From Planctomycetes bacterium RBG_13_46_10 (GTDB lineage: Bacteria > Planctomycetota > Phycisphaerae > Sedimentisphaerales > Anaerobacaceae), in the NCBI GenBank assembly GCA_001824645.1, contig MHYD01000043.1:9136-23392 (forward strand): DNA of 14,257 nucleotides. The letters run 5' to 3'. The notes under the pieces are model-generated. The model saw only the letters and a list, made by a program, of their open reading frames with translations. It made no database searches and was not told where the DNA came from. Of this stretch, positions 1 through 5,376 are shown piece after piece; the stretch's first letter is position 1; each line of letters opens with the position of its first letter. The position numbers and the translations under genes are program-made.

Positions 1-165
1 AGCAAAACTTAGACAAAATAAAGCCGTCGAGCCATGCTTGGTATCAGCGAAATGAATCACCCAATCGTACAATCGCCTATGCCAGTGCCACCAGGCAACT
101 TTCTGGTGATTGGTAACTGGTGATTGGTGACTCGATCCATTACTCACTGGTTCGATATTCGTCAT
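1..165 (-). CDS. YqaA-family (SNARE-associated/VTT-like) inner membrane protein, N-terminal fragment
   Basis: This gene runs off the left edge, so only 55 codons are visible. The frame is open from an ATG at 163-165 to base 1. Residues 29-45 (HRRLYDWVIHFADTKHG) followed by a hydrophobic stretch ending LFCLSFA match the start of YqaA proteins, which are DedA/VTT-like multi-pass membrane proteins of uncertain transport function. An AAGGA ribosome binding site lies 7 nt before the ATG and an in-frame TAA sits directly before the start codon, which fixes it. Residues 1-21 are encoded entirely by a 7-base repeat array, so the N-terminus is about 20-25 residues longer than I would expect for the family. 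The alternative, chance coding in repeat DNA, is unlikely because the family match begins after the array. The family call is from memory of the motif and rests on a short fragment. Confidence 0.72.
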   Translation of the reverse strand, partial: MTNIEPVSNGSSHQSPVTNHQKVAWWHWHRRLYDWVIHFADTKHGSTALFCLSFA

Positions 166-202
166 TTAGTATTCCTTATTCGATATTACTTCTGTCTTCC
201 GT
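103..202. repeat. degenerate heptanucleotide (7-base) tandem repeat array
   Basis: Read in 7-base steps from 103, the plus strand gives CTGGTGA, TTGGTAA, CTGGTGA, TTGGTGA, CTCGATC, CATTACT, CACTGGT, TCGATAT, TCGTCAT, TTAGTAT, TCCTTAT, TCGATAT and TACTTCT. CTGGTGATTGGT occurs exactly twice, 14 bases apart (103-114 and 117-128). TCGATAT recurs 28 bases apart (152-158 and 180-186). From 191 a new phase, TCTGTCT then TCCGTCC, begins. The array includes the start codon and first 21 codons of the YqaA-family gene, read on the other strand. Similar heptanucleotide repeats (STRR) are known from heterocystous cyanobacteria. Confidence 0.75.
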
Positions 203-222
203 CCCTTCGACTTCGCTCAGGG
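203..222. repeat. short imperfect palindromic element interrupting the heptad repeats
   Basis: The sequence CCCTTCGACTTCGCTCAGGG has CCCT/AGGG ends and an internal CGA/TCG-rich core. It is flanked by near-identical copies of TTCTGTCyTCCGT at 190-202 and 228-240 (12 of 13 bases the same), as if inserted into or between repeat units. I recognise this motif (minus strand CCCTGAGCGAAGTCGAAGGG) as recurring in many environmental bacterial assemblies, but this could not be checked here. It lies in the 5' untranslated region of the YqaA-family gene. Confidence 0.5.
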
Positions 223-228
223 CAGGCT

Positions 229-263
229 TCTGTCCTCCGTTTTCCGTCCTCTGTCATCTGCGA
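229..263. repeat. second segment of the 7-base repeat array
   Basis: Consecutive 7-base units TCTGTCC, TCCGTTT, TCCGTCC, TCTGTCA and TCTGCGA continue the pyrimidine-rich repeat after the palindromic element. The rest of the gap up to 416 has no supported gene. It holds a GC-rich self-complementary stretch at 272-287 (two GCCGGC units) and AT-rich sequence. Confidence 0.6.
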
Positions 264-416
264 ATTTTCCTGCCGGCCCGCCGGCCGTAAATAAAATCGC
301 AAAACGCGTCACCAAATAGTTTATCCGTCGCCTGTCGCTCATAACTCAACCTTTCATTTATCATTACGTCACTCTATATCCTATATTTCCTTTTTCCCAC
401 AGAGTTTCAATGAAAA

Positions 417-821
417 CTAACCACCAAAACTAACAAACTTATACTCATCAGAGATTAGAAGCGTCTTCGAAAATCCTAAGTCTCTTCGCATTTCAATTGC
501 AAAATTGGCATAGGCATGTTTAGCTTTTGTTTGCCATTCTCCGTTAGAAGGATCACGTCTTATCATAATGTCTGAGAATTCGTTAGCTGCTCGTATTACT
601 GAATCAGACGCCCACAGCCAAAGCTTTGCATACTGGTCCAAAAATCTCTTTTTGTCCTCTTTAGTACTATCGCGTCCACTGACGAAGACACCGAGCGCTA
701 TTGCTATCTCCTCATATACTTGTCTTTTCTTGGTCATGATTTCAGCTTTTTGATTTAGCCAGTGATTAAGAAGATAGCCAGAAACACCAATGATTGCCGA
801 AATTATTATTGTATAAGACAT
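417..821 (-). CDS. small membrane-anchored helical protein of unknown function (134 aa)
   Basis: One N-terminal hydrophobic segment (about residues 3-20) is followed by a charged, probably helical cytoplasmic domain with a KKRQVYEEIAIAL helix and a Trp-rich KLWLWASDSVIRAANEF segment (about 66-82). The pattern resembles a common but unnamed family of single-pass proteins whose conserved core reads 'K+..vYeel... lwlyaSdeVi+a...F'. I cannot name a function. The start ATG at 819-821 has a strong AAGGGGA ribosome binding site about 7 nt upstream, which lies inside the last codons of the preceding small gene. This points to translational coupling with it. The protein is complete, with a TAG stop at 417-419. 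Confidence 0.75.
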   Translation of the reverse strand: MSYTIIISAIIGVSGYLLNHWLNQKAEIMTKKRQVYEEIAIALGVFVSGRDSTKEDKKRFLDQYAKLWLWASDSVIRAANEFSDIMIRRDPSNGEWQTKAKHAYANFAIEMRRDLGFSKTLLISDEYKFVSFGG

Positions 822-822
822 C

Positions 823-987
823 TTATCTTCCCCTTAGCGTAAAAAATTCATCCCTGTTTTTTACGTCTTTGCTTATGCTATTAATATCTATCTTTTCTGA
901 GCAGCGTTTGAGCATTTCGTATTGCTCTTGGCTAAACCTCTGGTTTTCACTGTTGTGGTTTTCCTTTTTTGATTCCGATTCGTCCAT
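823..987 (-). CDS. 54-residue protein of unknown function, coupled to the downstream membrane protein
   Basis: The reading frame starts at ATG 985-987 and ends with TAA at 823-825. One base separates it from the next start codon, and its last codons carry that gene's ribosome binding site. The product is hydrophilic and acidic to mixed-charge at the N-terminus (MDESESKKEN), with a central QEQYEMLKRCSEKID segment and a basic LRGR end. The QYEMLKRCSEK segment resembles the N-terminal leader of some pentapeptide-repeat proteins in planctomycetes, but no pentapeptide repeats follow. It may therefore be a decayed or detached leader, or an independent small protein. No good ribosome binding site precedes its ATG. 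Confidence 0.55.
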   Translation of the reverse strand: MDESESKKENHNSENQRFSQEQYEMLKRCSEKIDINSISKDVKNRDEFFTLRGR

Positions 988-1010
988 ATATATTATCTTG
1001 TCAGAAATAC

Positions 1011-1031
1011 CCGTCGCCGTGCCGGCGACGG
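1011..1031. repeat. perfect 9-bp hairpin followed by CTAAACAT (REP-like)
   Basis: The arms CCGTCGCCG (1011-1019) and CGGCGACGG (1023-1031) pair perfectly around the loop TGC. The 3' side continues CTAAACAT. It has the same design as the hairpin at 1076-1096. It sits between divergent genes and has no T-tract, so it is more likely a dispersed palindromic repeat than a terminator. Confidence 0.6.
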
Positions 1032-1075
1032 CTAAACATACTTATCACCACGCATGGAACTTCACAATTGAATAA

Positions 1076-1096
1076 CCCCCCGATAAAATCGGGGGG
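1076..1096. repeat. perfect 9-bp hairpin followed by CTAAATAT (REP-like)
   Basis: The arms CCCCCCGAT (1076-1084) and ATCGGGGGG (1088-1096) flank the loop AAA and are followed by CTAAATAT. A terminator role is weakly supported on either strand because no uninterrupted T-run follows. Stem length, loop length and 3' flank match the hairpin at 1011-1031, although the stem sequences differ. Confidence 0.6.
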
Positions 1097-1152
1097 CTAA
1101 ATATCGAATTTCTATCTTCTTTATTTTCGTGTCCAGAATATGAATACGCTGT

Positions 1153-1158
1153 TATACT
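1153..1158 (+). promoter_or_regulatory. possible -10 element for ispE
   Basis: TATACT lies 14 bp before the ispE ATG. A poor -35 match (TGTCCA, 1130-1135) lies 17 bp upstream. If used, the leader would be only a few bases long, which would fit the absence of a Shine-Dalgarno sequence before ispE. Confidence 0.25.
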
Positions 1159-1172
1159 GTCAATGAGTAATT

Positions 1173-2075
1173 ATGGTTATCAAAGAACAGTTTGAAACAC
1201 ACGGAAACGGCTTATTAGTACGAGCACCTGCCAAGATAAATCTGTCTTTGCTTATAGCCGGCAAGCGGCCTGATGGTTTCCATAAAATAGAAACCATAAT
1301 GGCCAAAATCAACTGGTACGATGAGATTCTCATCGAGCCGGGACAAAAAACCGGCATTAAACTTCTCTGCAAAGGATCGTGCTGGGCACCGTTAGGAAAA
1401 GACAATCTTGTTTATAAAGCTGCGGAACTTCTACTCGATAGCTGCGGAATGCAGACTAATATTAAAATGACTTTGAACAAAAATATCCCGGCAGGCTCCG
1501 GACTTGGCTCAGGCAGCAGCGATGCAGCAGCAACACTTATGGGCCTGAATAAATATCTGGATTTAGGATTATCCCGCCGCGAGCTTGCCAAACTTGCTGC
1601 CCAATTAGGAAGCGATGTAGCTTTCTTTTTAAATGGGCCACTGGCGCTGTGCAAAGGAAAAGGTGAAAAAATAAAAAAAATTAACAAAAAATTTAATTTT
1701 TCGGCTATTTTAGTAATTCCGGATGTAAATGTTTCTACTAAAAAGGTTTACGAAAATTATACGCATAATCCAGCTTTATATGAAAAGCTCAGCGGTGAGA
1801 TAAATAACCTAATCACGAAAAACAGGATTGATTTAGTGGTAAAAATGTGCGCAAATATGCTGGAAGAAAGTTGTTTCAGCCTGGTAACAGAGCTGACCAA
1901 ACTGAAAAAAAAGATTGAATCATTGGGAATCAAACCTGTATGTCTGACCGGAAGTGGTTCAGCAATGTTTTGCATCATTGACGATAAGGATATTGAAAAA
2001 ACCGGTACATACAGCTCTCAACTTGCTGAAAAGATAGGCTGCAAAAGCGTTATCGTGCGTAACAATAGATGGTGA
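1173..2075 (+). CDS. ispE: 4-diphosphocytidyl-2-C-methyl-D-erythritol kinase (IspE)
   Basis: IspE is the GHMP-superfamily kinase that phosphorylates CDP-methylerythritol with ATP in the MEP pathway of isoprenoid synthesis, in the cytoplasm. At 300 residues it has normal length. Visible motifs are APAKINLSL (18-26, with the conserved Lys21 and Asn23), the glycine-rich ATP loop IPAGSGLGSGSSDAAA (105-120), the GSDVAFF segment with the probable catalytic Asp148, and the C-terminal GHMP motif LTGSGSA (258-264). The ATG at 1173 lies a typical distance before the first motif, but no Shine-Dalgarno sequence precedes it. spoVG follows 47 bp downstream, so the two are probably co-transcribed. An ispE-spoVG neighbourhood is also known in Firmicutes. 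Confidence 0.95.
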   Translation: MVIKEQFETHGNGLLVRAPAKINLSLLIAGKRPDGFHKIETIMAKINWYDEILIEPGQKTGIKLLCKGSCWAPLGKDNLVYKAAELLLDSCGMQTNIKMTLNKNIPAGSGLGSGSSDAAATLMGLNKYLDLGLSRRELAKLAAQLGSDVAFFLNGPLALCKGKGEKIKKINKKFNFSAILVIPDVNVSTKKVYENYTHNPALYEKLSGEINNLITKNRIDLVVKMCANMLEESCFSLVTELTKLKKKIESLGIKPVCLTGSGSAMFCIIDDKDIEKTGTYSSQLAEKIGCKSVIVRNNRW

Positions 2076-2122
2076 GGGATTCCCGTCCCGCGGGAGCCCG
2101 GCTTTTAAGAGAGGCGAAGAAA

Positions 2123-2566
2123 ATGGAAATCAGTGAGGTCAGAGTCAAATTGGTGAACAACAAAGACGACAGGTTAAAAGCTTTCTGCTCCATAACGATG
2201 GACAATGAATTCGTGGTCCGTGACATTAAAGTCATAGAAGGCGCCAGTGGTGTTTTCGTTGCTATGCCTTCACGAAAAATGAGTGACCATTGCGAGAAAT
2301 GCGGGGGCAAAAACCACCTCAGAGCGAAATACTGCAATAATTGCGGTAAGCCGCTGCAGGATAATCGAGCAAGGAAAGACTTCAAAGGCAGAATGAAGCT
2401 GCACGCCGACATCGCCCATCCGATTAATGCGGAATGCCGCAAAAAAATTCAGGAAAAAGTTATCGTCGCCTTCAAAGAAGAAATGGAAAGATCCAAGCAG
2501 CCGGGCTATAAACCCGTCGAAATGGATGAGCCGGACGACTATGACGATGTTCCTGAAGTAGTTTGA
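2123..2566 (+). CDS. spoVG: SpoVG-family RNA/DNA-binding regulator with an inserted zinc ribbon
   Basis: SpoVG proteins are small nucleic-acid-binding regulators, named for a septation role in Bacillus. The core is clear: ISEVRVKLV (3-11), DNEFVVRDIKVIEGASGVFVAMPSRK (27-52) and DIAHPINAECRKKIQ (96-110). Between the MPSRK motif and the DIAHPI helix, where the classical protein has a short loop, lies an insertion with CEKC (57-60) and CNNC (71-74), a probable four-cysteine zinc ribbon. This makes the protein 147 residues rather than about 90-100. The tail is acidic (DEPDDYDDVPEVV). The ATG at 2123 is chosen because family homology begins there and GAGAGG lies 8-10 nt upstream. An in-frame ATG at 2069 overlaps the ispE end and would add 18 non-homologous residues. 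Confidence 0.9.
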   Translation: MEISEVRVKLVNNKDDRLKAFCSITMDNEFVVRDIKVIEGASGVFVAMPSRKMSDHCEKCGGKNHLRAKYCNNCGKPLQDNRARKDFKGRMKLHADIAHPINAECRKKIQEKVIVAFKEEMERSKQPGYKPVEMDEPDDYDDVPEVV

Positions 2567-2586
2567 CAGGTTAAATGACCATTTGC

Positions 2587-2605
2587 GATTTTGGCCGGCA
2601 AAATC
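2587..2605. repeat. 7-bp inverted repeat in the spoVG / flgM-like convergent gap
   Basis: GATTTTG (2587-2593) and CAAAATC (2599-2605) flank the loop GCCGG, 21 bp after the spoVG stop. It may help end transcription between the convergent genes, but no T-tract follows, so a classical terminator is not supported. Confidence 0.35.
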
Positions 2606-2665
2606 ACCTGTAAATAAAGATTATTCGGGGGGTACCTGTAGCAGATATATAGAAATTAAAAGCCT

Positions 2666-2953
2666 TTAGGTGGTGAGGTCCTCAAGGACCTTATCAAGGG
2701 CCACATCCAAACGCGTACCGAGGTCGTATTTTCCTTCTGTAAGCTGCCGTCGAACACGCAGAACCTTTTCCCTGCTAACCTCCGGCAGCAACGCGATTCT
2801 TTTTAATACCTGCCCAAGGGGCGTATTGTTAATATTTTCAAGGATTTGCTCCATTGTTATATCCTCATCCGGAGCCATACCTTCATTGACAGAATTTGTC
2901 TGCCGATCCTGGCCTTGAAAACGGCCATTATAATCATAATCAGGCATCTTCAT
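2666..2953 (-). CDS. FlgM-like anti-sigma factor domain protein (about 95 aa)
   Basis: The C-terminal part (about residues 58-92, EVSREKVLRVRRQLTEG followed by KYDLGTRLDVALDKVLEDL) matches the FlgM fold signature 'r.ekV..ir..i..G.Y.vd...a.klL'. FlgM proteins hold the flagellar sigma factor sigma-28 (FliA) inactive until secreted. The N-terminal half is polar and probably disordered, as in FlgM. The frame is open to a TTG at 3148, which would give 160 residues. I choose the ATG at 2951-2953 because AAGG lies 2 nt before it and 8 nt before a second in-frame ATG at 2945-2947, and because about 93-95 residues is the usual FlgM length. No flagellar genes are in the window, so the link to motility is inference. 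Confidence 0.6.
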   Translation of the reverse strand: MKMPDYDYNGRFQGQDRQTNSVNEGMAPDEDITMEQILENINNTPLGQVLKRIALLPEVSREKVLRVRRQLTEGKYDLGTRLDVALDKVLEDLTT

Positions 2954-3165
2954 TACCTTATGGAGCCAACTACAAACGAAAGCATCCATTTTTTCGTCTG
3001 AGGCCTTATAACCACTATATATTGTGTACCTCACAAATCCATTTGGAGGCCCGCTATTAACTTGCAGTATTGATATCGACACAAACGCTTGCAAAACTTT
3101 AGAAAACTTATCTTTTTGCTCTTCTTTTCGCAACGACTTCCAGCGCAACTACTTGTGATAAAATA

Positions 3166-3221
3166 GTGCTGATTTATACTGAAAAAACTGCTTTTCGGAT
3201 AACATAATATTAAATCAGCAC
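3166..3221 (-). terminator. long inverted repeat downstream of gspM, candidate terminator or structured RNA
   Basis: GTGCTGATTTA (3166-3176) and TAAATCAGCAC (3211-3221) are perfectly complementary 11-bp arms separated by 34 nt, which can form a smaller AAAA/TTTT-type stem. On the minus strand the second arm is followed by TATTTTATC, a moderately T-rich tail. It lies 134 bp after the gspM stop. It could equally be an operator or a small structured RNA. Confidence 0.4.
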
Positions 3222-3269
3222 ACAGTTTCAAACAGGCTGGAAAGTTTATTTAGGCAAGGCGGGTAATAT

Positions 3270-3281
3270 ACTATATATAGT
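3270..3281. promoter_or_regulatory. 12-bp AT-rich perfect palindrome
   Basis: ACTATATATAGT is perfectly self-complementary. ACTATATATTGTG at 3014-3026 repeats ACTATATATAGTG (3270-3282) with one mismatch. It may be an operator pair or chance in AT-rich DNA. Confidence 0.25.
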
Positions 3282-3354
3282 GATAGGCAAACTTTTTTGG
3301 ACAGCGATAAAATACCCGGAAATCTACTTAACCAACTGTTCAATTACCTTATTT

Positions 3355-3852
3355 TCAGTAGTAATACTTGAAATCCAGGTCAATATTCCAGCTATCAGGC
3401 AGATTTTTATTCTTGCCCAACCTGATTACCGTACACTGTAGATTTGCCCAGCGAAGCTGTATAGTAGAGAGAAATTTGGCAAACTTCACAATATCCACAT
3501 CGCTGAAGTTCACCTTGGCACTTTGGCTTTTCTGCTCTCCGGGTATGACCATACCTGAATTGATTTTACATTTACTCTGCGGAATTCCGGACAAAGATGC
3601 GATTCTGTAAACTTCACTGACATAATCGAATTCAGTAACACCCGTTTTAGCATCAGCCAACTGGAGCCTGTCGGCATCGAGGCTCAAGATACCCTCAATA
3701 TATGCTTGTGCTTTACCATATTGGTCTATATCACTGTCTAAATTATGATTTGCTTTAGGCAGATAAACCGCCCAGACTAATAAAGGCCATAGAGCTATGA
3801 CAACCGGCACAAGGATGTAATACAAAACTGGATTCTTGTATATATCTCTCAT
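3355..3852 (-). CDS. gspM: type II secretion system GspM-like inner membrane protein
   Basis: It is assigned mainly by position, as the last gene after gspL, and by architecture: a short cytoplasmic N-terminus, one transmembrane segment (about residues 9-30, LYYILVPVVIALWPLLVWAV), a helical stretch, then a small periplasmic domain. At 165 residues it fits GspM/PilO-type proteins (about 160-200), which pair with GspL in the assembly platform. Sequence identity alone would not name it. The start is ATG 3850-3852, because AGGGG lies 7 nt upstream. A TTG two codons earlier would sit almost on that ribosome binding site. The gap to gspL is 15 bp. Confidence 0.75.
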   Translation of the reverse strand: MRDIYKNPVLYYILVPVVIALWPLLVWAVYLPKANHNLDSDIDQYGKAQAYIEGILSLDADRLQLADAKTGVTEFDYVSEVYRIASLSGIPQSKCKINSGMVIPGEQKSQSAKVNFSDVDIVKFAKFLSTIQLRWANLQCTVIRLGKNKNLPDSWNIDLDFKYYY

Positions 3853-3867
3853 TAACAAGCCCCTAAA

Positions 3868-5337
3868 CTATTTCTCCGGCGTAATCGTTATACTGAAACT
3901 ATTACGTCCAGTTTTCGTCGGTGAGATTCGCTCCTGTAAATTGCCCAGCTTTTTCTCCATGAGAGCTTCGCGTAACTTCTGCGTGCTGCTGGCGCTGGAG
4001 GTTTCGCCCGCTATGCTGATGGAAGTGGTAGTAATAGAAATCGAATCGATTACCAAATCCGTTTGTGCAGCACATTTATTAAGCGCTTCAAGCACCAAAG
4101 TCAGCTTTGAGGACGTGGATTTCTCACCTTGAACGCCAATCAGACCGCTTTTAACATCTCGGATACGCCTTAATTCACTGCCAAGTTTTCGCACTGCTTC
4201 TGAAAATGAGTCCGGCAATTGTTTGCTTCCCGGCATAACAGCTAAATACTGAGGCTCAAATTTTTTTTGCAGGGATGTTCGAGACATATTAACCATAAAC
4301 AATTTAGCCTGACAGTATAAGCCAAGAGCAAATAGTAAAACAGAAACAGATATGCTCAGAAACTTAAGCGTTTTTTGCATCCGCAGTTTCTTGCCCTGAT
4401 AAGGCATAAAATCGCTGCGGAAATTTACGCTTTGTGCCTGTGCCTTTTCCAAATGAGCCAAAGCTGCCCCGTACGCAATCGCAAAATCAACGGGGTCATA
4501 ACAGTCAACCAAAGCTGCCGGGGTAATCCCGGCAGAACCAATCAAATCAACATCTTCGATTTCTTTCCCTATTTTTGCACCAAGCTGCTGATGGCTCACT
4601 GAATTCATCGAGTCAAAAATTCTCAAATAATTCGTTGGCTCGCCGGTCTCGGGCAGATTTGTGGTTATAAGCACCTGTCTTGTAAGCAGCTCGTTTCTAT
4701 CCTGTGTCGGGCTAACCAGGAATGTGCGTAATGATGATATTTTCTGCGATTTTGAGCTGGTTACAAAATAGCCTCGACGACTGGAGAGTAATCCAAATAA
4801 AGTTGCGCCGTCCTGAGACTCTCCCTGAGGTACTCTTTTACTAATATATCTGGAGAGACAATTAATATCAGGCTCTATCGTTAAAGGGTCAATATTTTTA
4901 CTCTGCAAAGAAAGAAGAATATCCGATAGTATTTTCTGCTTGGCGGTAAAGACAGTCAGCTCTGAGCCGCTTTCACTGCTCCTGTTTATCTGGAAAGCTA
5001 TTGCCACATCGCTGATATCCGAAGCAAGAGCTTCCTCCGTATCAAATCTGATTGTCGCAGCGATTTGTTTTGTATTGTTGAACTCGCTGTGCATATTATG
5101 CTGCATAAACAATGCACAATCCAAAGCCACACCAACTTCAGAAAATTTCAGATTTCTTTCAACACAACCTTTGATGATGAGTTCTGCCAACAATTGCTGC
5201 TGATTCTGCTCCTGCTGCTCCTCAACAGAAACGCTAAAACTTCCTAAAACATGACCGTCTCTGGCTCCGGAGCCGATACACACTACGGTTGCTCTGTCTT
5301 TGCTCAGATAAATTCCCAAATATTTCTGAGATTCCAC
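3868..5337 (-). CDS. gspL: type II secretion system GspL (PilM-like ATPase fold fused to a PilN-like periplasmic domain)
   Basis: GspL recruits the GspE ATPase to the inner membrane. Residues about 1-295 look like the actin-fold cytoplasmic domain of PilM/GspL (LGIYLSKDRATVVCI at the start, YDPVDFAIAYGAALAHL near the end). VNFRSDFMPYQGKK (about 304-317) resembles the 'iNLlP' motif that begins PilN. One transmembrane segment follows (about 324-347), then a periplasmic part with a helix and ferredoxin-like strands (VIDSISITTTSISIAG). At about 490 residues it is longer than many GspL proteins. The frame opens at TTG 5344-5346, but GGGAG ends only 1 nt before that codon. GTG at 5335-5337 has 10-nt spacing and is preferred. 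The gap after gspK is 39 bp. Confidence 0.85.
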   Translation of the reverse strand: MESQKYLGIYLSKDRATVVCIGSGARDGHVLGSFSVSVEEQQEQNQQQLLAELIIKGCVERNLKFSEVGVALDCALFMQHNMHSEFNNTKQIAATIRFDTEEALASDISDVAIAFQINRSSESGSELTVFTAKQKILSDILLSLQSKNIDPLTIEPDINCLSRYISKRVPQGESQDGATLFGLLSSRRGYFVTSSKSQKISSLRTFLVSPTQDRNELLTRQVLITTNLPETGEPTNYLRIFDSMNSVSHQQLGAKIGKEIEDVDLIGSAGITPAALVDCYDPVDFAIAYGAALAHLEKAQAQSVNFRSDFMPYQGKKLRMQKTLKFLSISVSVLLFALGLYCQAKLFMVNMSRTSLQKKFEPQYLAVMPGSKQLPDSFSEAVRKLGSELRRIRDVKSGLIGVQGEKSTSSKLTLVLEALNKCAAQTDLVIDSISITTTSISIAGETSSASSTQKLREALMEKKLGNLQERISPTKTGRNSFSITITPEK

Positions 5338-5376
5338 TTTGGACAAACTCCCAAAACTTATCTCGATTTATCGGTC

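Larger units (their letters stand above)
2954..3354. other. non-coding spacer between gspM and the flgM-like gene
   Basis: This stretch of about 400 bp contains the open but unconvincing N-terminal extension of the flgM-like frame (2954-3148), an 11-bp perfect inverted repeat with a 34-nt spacer (3166-3221), and an AT palindrome (3270-3281) with a near copy at 3014-3026. No supported gene is seen. It probably holds the end of the T2SS transcript and the promoter of the flgM-like gene. Confidence 0.5.

Noticed and set aside
103..263. CRISPR array
   Set aside because: The units are 7 bases with no spacers of constant length, so this is a degenerate tandem repeat.
272..287. GC-rich double GCCGGC palindrome
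   Set aside because: It is short, with no matching flank to the other hairpins and no nearby role that could be supported.
1076..1096. Rho-independent terminator
   Set aside because: The stem is strong, but neither side has a clean T-run and it lies between divergent genes with nothing to terminate. Its match to the neighbouring hairpin favours a repeat element.
2069..2122. SpoVG start at ATG 2069 inside the ispE end
   Set aside because: SpoVG homology begins at ATG 2123, which has its own GAGAGG upstream. The extra 18 residues are unlike the family.
2954..3148. Long form of the FlgM-like protein from TTG 3148
   Set aside because: The start is a TTG directly after a stop codon, the extra 65 residues show no domain, and ATG 2953 has a nearby AAGG (best spaced for the ATG at 2947) and gives the usual family length.
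3031..3231. 66-codon Cys-rich frame on the minus strand
   Set aside because: It overlaps the flgM-like frame, lacks a ribosome binding site and has no family features. It spans the inverted repeat and looks like chance.
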